NCBI GenBank assembly: GCA_965246935.1 | Contig: CBDFGC010000003.1 | Span: 124,001-188,000 of the forward strand | DNA: 64,000 bases | Direction of reading: 5' to 3' | Source of the DNA: JAZKFT01 sp965246935 | Lineage (GTDB): Bacteria > Bacteroidota > Bacteroidia > Chitinophagales > Chitinophagaceae | Shown: in pieces, positions 41,567-50,379 of the stretch | Position numbering within the stretch: the stretch's first letter is position 1 | Layout of the letters: each line of letters starts with the position of its first letter | The notes under the pieces: generated by a model | Told to the model about the DNA's origin: nothing | The model's database searches: none | The model's input: only the letters and a program-made list of their open reading frames with translations | Made by a program: the position numbers and the translations under genes

Positions 41567-44500
41567 TTACTCAACTATTAGTTTTCCACTGGTTGTTATG
41601 TTTTTATCTGCAACAATTCTATAAAAATAAACGCCACTTACCTGTACAGGAAAGGTAATGCTTTGAACACCATTTCGTAAGGTATGTGTATATACCTGTT
41701 TGCCGGCCGCATCGTTGATGGTAATGCTTCCACTTGTACCGGTAAAGCTTACCTGAACAGCCATTCCTTTTTTAATATAAGTTGGATAAACACTGGTTGT
41801 AAACATCCTGTCCGATTGCAATAGAATGATATTGGTATAATAAACAGCCCCGTTGTTTTCTGTCATTTTAATGCGGTAATAATTATTACCCTGTAATGGC
41901 GAAGCATCTGTAAAAGCAAATGGTTGCAGGCAACGTGCCAGTGTAGTTATTACCTTACCAACTGTATTGAAATTAGCACCATCCGCACTGCGTTCAACTT
42001 CGAACCGGGCATCGCTATTACCGCAGGCCACCTTCCAGTCCAGCACGTTTGTACCATTTTGCTTTGTACCCGAAAAATAGGTAACCACAATAGGTAATAT
42101 AGTGGCATTTGTTTGTACGATAAATCCACTAAATCCAGTTACATCAAAGCTTACTTCCCAACGGCTGGTGCCGGAATTCCATATAATATCACCATCGGCC
42201 GGGTCAATAATGGCAGGTGTACCACTATAGGTACCAGGCAACCCTGTGCCATTGCTGCTGTTACCCGGATATTTACCAATACGTAAATTGGATTTACCGG
42301 CAGCATCGGTTGGGTTGGCAGGTAAATCCAGGGTACTGCCGGTTGTACTATTAAAGGCGGTAAAATCTGCCTGGGTAAAATACAGGGTTACCCTCCCGGT
42401 GGCACTTGCATTGGCGGCCGGCGTTATCTGGTAGTGCCGTTGCACGTAAGGTTGCCCGCCGTAATAAGGTACGCCCGGTTCAATCCATACATCGGCTGTT
42501 ACGTTACCACTTACCGGGGTTGCACCATTAGGTGCCACAGCCGCAATAACTACACAACTGGCTGTATTTACAAACAGATTGCCGGCAGCTACATCCTGTG
42601 TCGTGGTTACATGGTTAGCTGCCAGTGCTGTTGCCGTTGATCCGCTGTTGTACACTACTGACCGTATTTTATAATCATAAGACGGGTTCGTCCAGGTGGT
42701 TCCATTTGTTGAAGTAAGAGAGCGATTATCCAATACTGTATTTTCCCGGCGCAGGCTCCAGTTAGCACTGCTGGCGGGATCTCTGTATACAATAATAAAA
42801 TAATCTGTTCCGGTAGTCACAGGAATATTCAGCCCATTCAGATCAACATAATTAAGTGAGTATTGGGCTACAAGGGTATCGGGTAAATTTACCGTTCCCA
42901 GCAGTGTGCCGGGTACGCCTGCATTATTACTACGCACTTCCATTATAAGGCTTGTCTTGGTGGTGGAAGTATGGTAATAGGCGCCGCCTAATTGTCCGCT
43001 GATGTCCGGCGTGAAACGTACTGCTACCCGGTCGGTAGTTAACGTTGTGCCATTATCTAATGAGGAGTGGTTGGAATTATCATATTTATACAATTTCCAG
43101 TCGGGCGTACTGCAGTTAGCCAAAGTGGCTGCTGCTTTAAATACATCTAACTTACCGTAGCCCCAGGTAGTATTGGGCGTAGCTCCTGTACTTTCTGTCT
43201 GCTGATCCTTAAAGGCGGTGGCGGTTATCCTGCTCTTAATTTGCGATACAGAGGCCCCCGCACTGGCTTGTAACAGCAGCGCAACTGCACCGGTAGTAAC
43301 CGGTGCCGACATACTGGTACCCTGATTTTTCTTGTACTTACCAACCACTACAATATCAGACAAAGTATGGGTGGCATGAGATGAAAGTGAAGAGATAACT
43401 GCCTGCCCGTGTGCTGAAATTTCAGGCTTCAGTACGCCATCTCTTCTTGGCCCGTGTGCACTAAAAGTAGAAATGCTATCCAGCCGGGTATTGGTTGCAG
43501 AATAAGAATAATTACCAACTGCTGCGGCACTATACCAGGTACCCCGGCCTACAAAAGAGCCTACTGTAATTGCCGAAGTAGCATTGCCGGGTGAGCCAAC
43601 CAGGTATTCGCTGTTGCCTCCCACCAGTATCGTAGTGGCAAAAACCGTGTTGGTATAATACAGCCATCCATCCATTGTAAGGGTATTGGTGGTATTGTTT
43701 GTAATGGAAAGCGTCCATGTTCCTGCCGGGCTTGCTGTGTTGGAACCATTTCTTGCTACATATACATCTACATACCTGTCACCGTTGCCGGCTTCTATAA
43801 GGTTACTTACTGTGGCTGTGAAATTTGAGCTCAGTACGCTGGCCGACAGGCTTTGGCCGGCGGTGGCAGTTACTGTGCCCCCGGCGGAAGGAGCTGTAAA
43901 TGCAACTGTAACATCACTGGCATCATTAGCATAAACCCGGTATTCAAACACATCGGTGCCGGTAGTACCCGCCGGAACGGTAAAGGATATGGTACTGGAA
44001 GCTGCACCTGTAAGCGTAAGCCTGTTATGAATATTAGTGCCGTTATCATTACCGGCTGAAATTACTATTGCCCTGCCGGGAGCCGATGCCGTAAAATTGT
44101 CAACAGCAATCTCATAATTACGGGTGCCATCATGCGGGCCAAACTGACCGCCCAGGCTCATGTTCATTACGATAGGCTTCCCTAATGTGGCAGCCAGGTT
44201 TTGCAGATAAGTAATGCCATTGATAATATTGGTAGTGGAAAAAGACCCGTCACCTCCTTTTACGATCACTATATCAGCTTCCGGGGCCATACCTGCATAT
44301 TTTAAGGTAGCAGGTATTGCCCCGCCGTTTCCTGCGGCTGTACCAGCTACATGTGTTCCGTGCCCATCTATATCTCTTTCCCGGATAAGTGCATTGGCTG
44401 CTATCGTATCGGCTGCTACCTGATTAGCTAATAAGGCAAGGGCGGTATTAATTCTGGCCGAATCATACTCTACCCCATAACCAAACCCGGAAGGCGATGA

Positions 44501-45193
44501 TTCGCCGCTAACGGGTGTTATGGTCTGATCCCATATTTTTAATACACGGCTTTTGCTGGTGTTGGCCGGGTTCCTGAAATCAAAATGCGTCCAGTCGAGA
44601 CCGGTATCGAAAATAGCTACGATAACGCCTTTTCCTTTATACACTGTGTTATTCAGCTTACCGGCTTGTAGTAAGGATGCTCCTGTATTACCAACGGCCA
44701 CATCATTATTGGCTTTGTCAAATTGGGGCGCCTCAATAAAACTAACCTGGGGCATCACAGCCAGTTTCTCCATTTGCGCAAGCGTAACCCAGGCTGTAAC
44801 GAAAGTTGGCAATACAGAACGGATAATAATGCCGCTGTCTTTTAATGATTGTGCATACTTTGTATATATAATGCAGTCGTAACGCTTTTCGGGTATTGCT
44901 TTTCCCGGCACAAACCCTTCAGTCGGCTCTATTTTAAACCGTGGCGGAATACTTTTTAATGCATTCGTATCGGCCAGTTTATCTTTAGCAGAAAGGAGAT
45001 AGCGAAAAGCGATGTCCAGTTTATCTTCCGGTTTAACAACCTGTGCAAACAGTGTAACTGAAAAAGATAAGAATACCAGGGAAATAATTAACTTCTTTTC
45101 AAAATGTATTTTTGAAAAGAAGCTGGCCTGCCGAACGATGTGATTAAATAATACTTTACTTAACCCCTTTTTTACAGAAGTTGAATTGCTCAT
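41567..45193 (-). CDS. Subtilisin-like protease with type IX secretion sorting domain
   Basis: A 1208-residue secreted S8 protease. The signal peptide is the hydrophobic stretch at residues about 35-51 (LIISLVFLSFSVTLFAQ), after an unusually long basic N-region; a start further in is possible. The catalytic triad is Asp in VIVAIFDTGLDWTHFDF, His in DIDGHGTHVAGTAAGNG and Ser in NQGTSMSAPVTTGAVALLLQ. A jelly-roll/PA-like insert (about 380-560) and beta-rich C-terminal regions follow. The last ~80 residues (VYPTYIKKGMAVQVSF then ITINDAAGKQVYTHTLRNGV and GVYFYRIVADKNITTSGKLI) are a type A Por/T9SS C-terminal sorting domain, so it is exported through T9SS and attached to the cell surface. Confidence 0.95.
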   Translation of the reverse strand: MSNSTSVKKGLSKVLFNHIVRQASFFSKIHFEKKLIISLVFLSFSVTLFAQVVKPEDKLDIAFRYLLSAKDKLADTNALKSIPPRFKIEPTEGFVPGKAIPEKRYDCIIYTKYAQSLKDSGIIIRSVLPTFVTAWVTLAQMEKLAVMPQVSFIEAPQFDKANNDVAVGNTGASLLQAGKLNNTVYKGKGVIVAIFDTGLDWTHFDFRNPANTSKSRVLKIWDQTITPVSGESSPSGFGYGVEYDSARINTALALLANQVAADTIAANALIRERDIDGHGTHVAGTAAGNGGAIPATLKYAGMAPEADIVIVKGGDGSFSTTNIINGITYLQNLAATLGKPIVMNMSLGGQFGPHDGTRNYEIAVDNFTASAPGRAIVISAGNDNGTNIHNRLTLTGAASSTISFTVPAGTTGTDVFEYRVYANDASDVTVAFTAPSAGGTVTATAGQSLSASVLSSNFTATVSNLIEAGNGDRYVDVYVARNGSNTASPAGTWTLSITNNTTNTLTMDGWLYYTNTVFATTILVGGNSEYLVGSPGNATSAITVGSFVGRGTWYSAAAVGNYSYSATNTRLDSISTFSAHGPRRDGVLKPEISAHGQAVISSLSSHATHTLSDIVVVGKYKKNQGTSMSAPVTTGAVALLLQASAGASVSQIKSRITATAFKDQQTESTGATPNTTWGYGKLDVFKAAATLANCSTPDWKLYKYDNSNHSSLDNGTTLTTDRVAVRFTPDISGQLGGAYYHTSTTKTSLIMEVRSNNAGVPGTLLGTVNLPDTLVAQYSLNYVDLNGLNIPVTTGTDYFIIVYRDPASSANWSLRRENTVLDNRSLTSTNGTTWTNPSYDYKIRSVVYNSGSTATALAANHVTTTQDVAAGNLFVNTASCVVIAAVAPNGATPVSGNVTADVWIEPGVPYYGGQPYVQRHYQITPAANASATGRVTLYFTQADFTAFNSTTGSTLDLPANPTDAAGKSNLRIGKYPGNSSNGTGLPGTYSGTPAIIDPADGDIIWNSGTSRWEVSFDVTGFSGFIVQTNATILPIVVTYFSGTKQNGTNVLDWKVACGNSDARFEVERSADGANFNTVGKVITTLARCLQPFAFTDASPLQGNNYYRIKMTENNGAVYYTNIILLQSDRMFTTSVYPTYIKKGMAVQVSFTGTSGSITINDAAGKQVYTHTLRNGVQSITFPVQVSGVYFYRIVADKNITTSGKLIVE

Positions 45194-45734
45194 AAATAGG
45201 TTTTTTTAGAATAAGGGTTTGTTTTATCCTTATTTGTTCAGTGTTAATGTAAATATTGAAACTTAGCTTATCCGGTACTTCGGCACCTCTTTTTCCAATC
45301 AAACTCAATGGTAGCGAAACAGAGGGTAAATTCCTAATTTTTTTATGAGTTAGCTAAAAACAGGACTTTTAATAAAAAAATGATTTTGAAATACTTATAA
45401 AATAAAATGCCATTTTGATCCCATGAAAACTACTGTACCATTTTTTTATGAGCACTTTGTAAATAAATATCAGCTGTATTTATAAAAAGATAAAACGATA
45501 TTAATTGTAAGGATAAGGATGGGGTATCCAGATGGATGAGGGAATTGTTGTCTGCTATCTATTGCCTCATCCCGGCCCCGCCTCATTCGCTCATCCATCC
45601 TACAACGATGTCTGATTCCAGTAATAAAATCCAGGCGGTTTCAACTTGCAACACATTTATATAAATTTTCATACCCTGACAGATACGTTACCTATATTTC
45701 AAATTTGCAGCAGGTACAACACGTAAATTAAAAC
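45194..45734. other. Gene-free spacer upstream of the T9SS protease
   Basis: About 540 bases. The first ~290 are AT-rich and probably hold the protease promoter. Near 45530-45600 is an imperfect inverted pair, CAGATGGATGAGG and CTCATCCATCCTAC, around CCTCATCCCGGCCCCGCCTC. No open frame or known element is convincing. Confidence 0.5.
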
Positions 45735-46778
45735 TCAACGCCACCACTTTTCCTGCGGGATGGTTTTGCCTAACCAGAATGGCTCGCCAATTTTTGGCGT
45801 GGCAATGGCTAACTGATGTGCAAGCGGACTTGCCCGCAACCGTTCTATCGGCTCATTCCAGGGATGCATTGCCAGGTTGAATTTTGCCCAATGCACCGGC
45901 AGTAAAAGGGTTGCCCGCAGATCAATAGCTGCCTGTGCGGTTTCTTCAGGCCACATGTGTATCAAAGGCCAATTATTTCCATATTGTCCGCATTCTAACA
46001 ATGCCAGGTCAAAAGGGCCATGGTTTTGGCCAATGGTTTTAAAATGTTTCCCATAGCCGGAATCGCCGCCAATAAATATGCGGTACTGATGCCACGCCAA
46101 TACAAAAGATGACCATACCGTTTTATTACGCCGGAGTGTTCTACCCGAAAAATGGCGGGCAGTCTGAGCCGTGATCCGGATAGCTTCATTTATTGTAAAA
46201 GTCTCATTCCAGTCTAACTCTGTTATTTTTCCCGATGGAATGCCCCAGGCTTCCAGAATAGCACCTACTCCCAGCGAAGTGACAATCATTTTCACCTGCT
46301 TCTGCAAGGCTTCAACGGTTGAGAAGGACAGATGATCATAGTGGTCGTGTGTAAGAATGAGCAAATCAATATCCGGCAGATCAGCTACGTGATAAATATC
46401 TGTTCCGGGAAAAGGCTTGCCGAAAAAGCGAACCGGCGAAGCACGGCTTTGGAACAAAGGATCTACCAGCACGGTAAATCCTTTATGCCGGATAAGGTAG
46501 GACGAGTGACCAAACCAAACGATGACCGGTTGCTCATCCGGCAGATTTTTTAAATCGGTTTTTACAGCCGGCAAAGGGTGCGATGGAATAACTGTTGCCG
46601 GCTTATGAAAAAATTCATTCAGCGTACTGAAAAATTTCCCTTTTAGCATTACCTCTGTTGGCTCGTCGTTCTCAAATACGCCGTGCCGGTAATGAGGCGA
46701 CTGTTGTATCCGTCGCAAACGCTCGGAGGTGGTATTTGTTTGGGCTGTATGTGGCATGGCAACACAACAGGAAGCCAT
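45735..46778 (-). CDS. MBL-fold hydrolase, NAPE-PLD/UlaG-like
   Basis: A 347-residue metallo-beta-lactamase-fold enzyme of the NAPE-PLD-like class. The metal motif is DLLILTHDHYDHLSFSTVEA (HxHxDH), with further ligands in ITAQTARHFSGRTLRRNKTV, the Asp in IFIGGDSGYGKHFKTIGQN and the terminal His in LLLPVHWAKFNLAMHPWNEP. The strand VIVWFGHSSYLIRHKGFTVL is diagnostic of the group. In bacteria the substrate is usually unknown. The start is uncertain by a few codons (MASCC or MPHTAQ). Confidence 0.9.
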   Translation of the reverse strand: MASCCVAMPHTAQTNTTSERLRRIQQSPHYRHGVFENDEPTEVMLKGKFFSTLNEFFHKPATVIPSHPLPAVKTDLKNLPDEQPVIVWFGHSSYLIRHKGFTVLVDPLFQSRASPVRFFGKPFPGTDIYHVADLPDIDLLILTHDHYDHLSFSTVEALQKQVKMIVTSLGVGAILEAWGIPSGKITELDWNETFTINEAIRITAQTARHFSGRTLRRNKTVWSSFVLAWHQYRIFIGGDSGYGKHFKTIGQNHGPFDLALLECGQYGNNWPLIHMWPEETAQAAIDLRATLLLPVHWAKFNLAMHPWNEPIERLRASPLAHQLAIATPKIGEPFWLGKTIPQEKWWR

Positions 46779-46913
46779 GTTTTTTGTTTATTAAAATGGC
46801 GCTGCTATAGCAATGCGAATCAAGTGTTGACGATGTAAAAAGAAGCTTAGTAAAGTGGTCAAAATAACTTGTACAATTGAAGCAGGATTTTATTCGGCGT
46901 TGGTTGCCCCTAA

Positions 46914-47143
46914 CCCCTTTAGGGCAATGTCATTAAGATAAGCCCCATCGGGGCTTTCTGTTTGTAGCAAACAAAGAGGCAAAGGGAATCATTGCCACGT
47001 AGTGGCTACCCCTCTTCTCTGATCAGGTAGCCACTACGTGGCATGCACCAACATCAAGGATGTCTATCTTCTACAAACAGGTTGCACCTACGGCGCATAA
47101 CTGCTACATCAATCCTTATCTTAATCACATTGCCCTAAAGGGG
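46914..47143. repeat. 230-bp composite element with 29-bp inverted ends (family B)
   Basis: The ends, CCCCTTTAGGGCAATGTCAT plus TAAGATAAG at 46914-46942, are repeated inverted at 47115-47143 with one mismatch. Inside is a perfect 17-bp stem, GCCACGTAGTGGCTACC at 46994-47010 with its complement at 47026-47042, followed by CTACAAACAGGTTGCACCTA. A half-element with the same stem arm and CTACAAACAGGTTG motif is at 59671-59750. No transposase is encoded. Confidence 0.8.
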
Positions 47144-47404
47144 AACTCGTTTTTACCTGAAAAATTAGTGATAACTACGAGTATTTTGAAGTTCCTATGA
47201 AGTTTGAAAGTGTCCAAAAGCCCCCTTTAGAGCCTGTCCCGTACCGATAGGTCGGGAGGGTTTGGAGGCGACCAGGCCAGATTGATGAAATGTTCAGGTT
47301 ATTTTGATAACTTTTCTTAGGTTGATGATCTGCAGCTTTTTAGTCAGGTAATCTGATTGCTTTATAAAAGTGCATCTAACGATCTTATCCTTGTGGTTGT
47401 ATTT

Positions 47405-47576
47405 ATTGGGCATAGCCCAATGCTGTTGGTAGCGCCCGATAAAACCATTCCCAGGCATTTTTTGGGTATGGCCCAACCCCTTCTGTAATAAATCCTGACC
47501 TATGGGATTGGGCGCTGCCCAATAATACACTGACATTCCTTGATAATGCTACCAACAGAATTGGGCGCTGCCCAAT
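47405..47576. repeat. 172-bp composite element of ATTGGGCxxxGCCCAAT palindromes (family F)
   Basis: Palindromes at 47405-47421, 47462-47476, 47507-47523 and 47560-47576 all follow TTGGGC-3-GCCCAA. The outer two extend with GCTGTTGGTAGC and its reverse complement, giving inverted ends of about 29 bp. The short open frame across the region (47294-47536) is therefore probably not a gene. Confidence 0.75.
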
Positions 47577-47652
47577 CATACATATAATTTCAATCCTTGA
47601 TTTGTATTAGTAATTACAACCTGCTATTGTAACAACTTCTTGTATAGCTTTT

Positions 47653-49398
47653 TTAATATTCAAACTGTTCCCGGTCTTCCAGCCTTTCTAAACGGGCTTT
47701 GATGGCGCCAATAGTACGGCCCAGCAGGCGGGCTATTTCACGGGGCGGCACCAGCTTTTCAACCATACCCTGCAGGCGGCTGTCGTCTTCATCCGTCCAT
47801 GGCATGTAGGCATTTTTTTTATCCTGCCGTATCTTTTCAACAGTGTAAGCTTTGGTTTCCGGAAAACCGGTTGCTGTATTTTCTTCTTCGATGATGGGTG
47901 GCGCTATCTTATTAATTTTGGAAAGCGGCATTAGTTCGGCAGGAATATTGAGCTTATTGCGGGTACGGGTAACGGCTACATATAATAAATTAATCTCCTC
48001 CGAAATTTTCGCCAGGTTTAGTTTTTTTATATCGTTTTCTTCCAGTTGTTTCAGTAGTTTTTCTTCGGAAATAAAATCGTTCGTCAGTGTTACTTCGTCG
48101 TACTCCATTCCTTTGCATCGGTGCACCGTGCTAAAAATCATCTGGGCTTTTTCCTTGTCATTATTTTCTAAATGGTTTTCCTTGATGGCTTTGATATAGT
48201 TCGGTAAATCCGTCTCATATTTTTCTACCACTTTTAATATCAGGTCTAATTGTGCATCTTCCGTTTTTTCGATGTATTCTTTCAGGTCGCCGGTGGTGGC
48301 CATACTTGCAATCAGTTTGTCTTTCACCAGGTGCCGCTTGCCCAGGTGCAGGTTCAGCACATCGTAAATGCTGGCGCCGTCATCGGCATACGTATAGGTT
48401 TCAATCCGGCCTTCAAAATATACCTTACTTACTTCCTTTTTTTCAATAATTAATTCAATTGCTTTTACCAACAGTGCAATATTGGTACGGGCCAGTACGG
48501 CTCTGGTTTGCAGCGTGTCGTTATCAGCAAAACCGTTGATGGTTACCCGTCCGGCTTTTTGGTAATGGGCTTTCCATTTAAGGATACGGGTGGCCAATGA
48601 GGCAATTTCGTTATCGAACCGGAAGCTGCTGCTAAGATGATAATCCGGAAAATCAACTTTCTCTAACGAATTAACCGCATAGCGCCAACCATAAATTTGC
48701 TGGTGCGTATCGCCAACTATTACTTTCGTAGCGGGCTGGTGCAGAAATACATCCAACATGGCTTCACTGGCATCCTGGCCTTCATCAAACAAAATAAAAT
48801 CGTAATACAACTGTGGCTTCCGTTGCTGAAACTTCTTTAAATAAAAATCATGTGTCAGTTCTATTTCTCCCTTATCCATCTTGCTTAGCAAAATGCGGGT
48901 GTGTTTGTAAATATCATGTCGGAAAGCTTGTGCAAATTGCTTTGCCTTCGGATCAAATAAAATGTCCTCGTACTCCAGGTCCTGCACTTTTGCTTTGCTG
49001 CTGTTGCAGAAGTAAGTAGCAAATTTGTTAATGTGGTTGGCCAGTACAAATTCCAGGTGTTTCTGGTCAGAACTATTCAGTCCTAGTATTTCTACAATAT
49101 CCGGTGTACGGTAACCGCCTTCTTTTTTTACTTTGTAATGGGTTCCTTTTATTATATGATGGTAGGCCAGCGAATGGGCGGTTTCAATCTGCACATTAGT
49201 AATGCCTGCTTCGTTGAATTTCTTTTCCGCTTCAATTTTTACCGATTTATTGAAAGCCAGGTACAGGATGCTGCCTTTTCCCTTTCGGGCTTTGGCATAT
49301 TCAATGAGTGTGGTGGTTTTGCCACTGCCGGCCACCGCATTTATTTTGATGTTTCCGGTGCTGTTTACAATATCAATTTGTTCGGGAGTCAATTTCAT
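47653..49398 (-). CDS. UvrD/PcrA-type superfamily 1 helicase with C-terminal HTH-like tail
   Basis: A 581-residue DNA helicase (start at MKLTPEQIDIVNSTGNIKIN, ATG complementary to 49396-49398). SF1 motifs: Walker A AVAGSGKTTTLIEYA, Ia ETAHSLAYHHIIKG, II FILFDEGQDASEAMLDV, III VGDTHQQIYGWRYAVNS, V STVHRCKGMEYDEVTL and VI LLYVAVTRTRNKLNI. It is short: the 1B/2B domains are small. The last ~55 residues (YMPWTDEDDSRLQGMVEKLV then PPREIARLLGRTIGAIKARL) look like a Myb/SANT- or RNA-polymerase-sigma-like helix-turn-helix, an uncommon addition. It stands alone, so it is not obviously part of a repair or defence operon. Confidence 0.92.
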   Translation of the reverse strand: MKLTPEQIDIVNSTGNIKINAVAGSGKTTTLIEYAKARKGKGSILYLAFNKSVKIEAEKKFNEAGITNVQIETAHSLAYHHIIKGTHYKVKKEGGYRTPDIVEILGLNSSDQKHLEFVLANHINKFATYFCNSSKAKVQDLEYEDILFDPKAKQFAQAFRHDIYKHTRILLSKMDKGEIELTHDFYLKKFQQRKPQLYYDFILFDEGQDASEAMLDVFLHQPATKVIVGDTHQQIYGWRYAVNSLEKVDFPDYHLSSSFRFDNEIASLATRILKWKAHYQKAGRVTINGFADNDTLQTRAVLARTNIALLVKAIELIIEKKEVSKVYFEGRIETYTYADDGASIYDVLNLHLGKRHLVKDKLIASMATTGDLKEYIEKTEDAQLDLILKVVEKYETDLPNYIKAIKENHLENNDKEKAQMIFSTVHRCKGMEYDEVTLTNDFISEEKLLKQLEENDIKKLNLAKISEEINLLYVAVTRTRNKLNIPAELMPLSKINKIAPPIIEEENTATGFPETKAYTVEKIRQDKKNAYMPWTDEDDSRLQGMVEKLVPPREIARLLGRTIGAIKARLERLEDREQFEY

Positions 49399-49459
49399 TA
49401 TAAGGGCATTTCCAAACTGCAAACAGGAAAATTACGAATGGTTTTTTGGCAATTGCCAT

Positions 49460-50149
49460 TTATCCTAAAGAAAAACGGACTGCCGCTGCTGCATGAATTT
49501 TAGTGGTATCGAAAACCGGTACACTTACATCATCCGGTTGTATCAGCATGGGTATTTCGGTGCAGCCAAGGATAATTCCTTCTGCTCCTTTTGCTATTAA
49601 TTGTTGAATAATGTGCAGGTAGCGCTGACGGGTGCTTTCAATTACTTCACCACGACCTAATTCCTCAAAAATAGTGTAGTGAATCATTTCCCGGTCTGCT
49701 TCGTCCGGTATAATTGTCTCAATGTTTTGTACCGTTAATTTGTTGGTGAAGAAATCCTTTTCCATGGTAAACTTTGTGCCTAACAGAGCTACTTTTTTGA
49801 TGCCGGCTTTTGCAATTTCCGTTGCCGTTGCGGTAGCAATATGAATAAGCGGCAGGCCGATTTTTTCTTCGAGTTCATCTGCAATTAAGTGCATGGTATT
49901 GGCACAAAGTACAATGGCTTCGGCGCCACTGTTTTTTAAATGAACACCAGCTTCAGCAACCATTTGCAGCGTTTTATCCCAGCTATTGGTTTCATGGTTA
50001 GCCCGTATGTCTTCGTAATTAAAAGAATAAATAATGCACCGGCTGAAATTTAATTTACCTAATTGCTGATTGATGCCTTCGTTTATCAGCCGGTAATAAT
50101 CAATGGTAGATGGCCAGCTCATGCCGCCAATAAGGCCTAATAGTTTCAT
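49460..50149 (-). CDS. Aspartate/glutamate racemase family protein
   Basis: A 229-residue cofactor-independent racemase (start at MKLLGLIGGMSWPSTIDYYR, ATG complementary to 50147-50149). The two catalytic cysteines are in AIVLCANTMHLIADELEEKI and in GIILGCTEIPMLIQPDDVSV, with the FTMEKDFFTNKLTV loop. It most resembles aspartate racemase-type enzymes; its substrate is not certain. The region upstream of the start is a family A repeat. Confidence 0.93.
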   Translation of the reverse strand: MKLLGLIGGMSWPSTIDYYRLINEGINQQLGKLNFSRCIIYSFNYEDIRANHETNSWDKTLQMVAEAGVHLKNSGAEAIVLCANTMHLIADELEEKIGLPLIHIATATATEIAKAGIKKVALLGTKFTMEKDFFTNKLTVQNIETIIPDEADREMIHYTIFEELGRGEVIESTRQRYLHIIQQLIAKGAEGIILGCTEIPMLIQPDDVSVPVFDTTKIHAAAAVRFSLG

Positions 50150-50171
50150 TTGTGAATTTTTTAATACAAAC

Positions 50172-50361
50172 AACGGATTAAAATCCGTTGCAATGCAAGA
50201 GTACAACGGATTAAAATCCGTTGCTACAAAATGGGCCGCCTCTACGAGGCTATGGGTGTGAAATACTGGTATGGGTGTGAAAAAGCAACTTGTAGTGCCA
50301 GCCTGTCCCGTTGTTCGGGATAGGCACGATCCATATTGTAGCCAGGGATTTTAACCCCTAT
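50172..50361. repeat. REP-doublet element, family A copy 4
   Basis: Two hairpins CAACGGATTAAAATCCGTTG (50171-50190 and 50203-50222) precede CTACAAAATGGGCCGCCTCT and a GTATGGGTGTGAAAAAGCAA segment. TAGTGCCAGCCTGTCCCGTT is an insertion relative to the other copies, with TTCGGGATAGGCACGATCCA and a final GTAGCCAGGGATTTTAACCC. Confidence 0.8.
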
Positions 50362-50379
50362 ACTTTTAATGGTGTGTTT

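Noticed and set aside
47294..47536. An 80-codon minus-strand frame between the MBL hydrolase and helicase
   Set aside because: Its codons are made of the TTGGGCxxxGCCCAA palindromes, so it is a by-product of the repeat.
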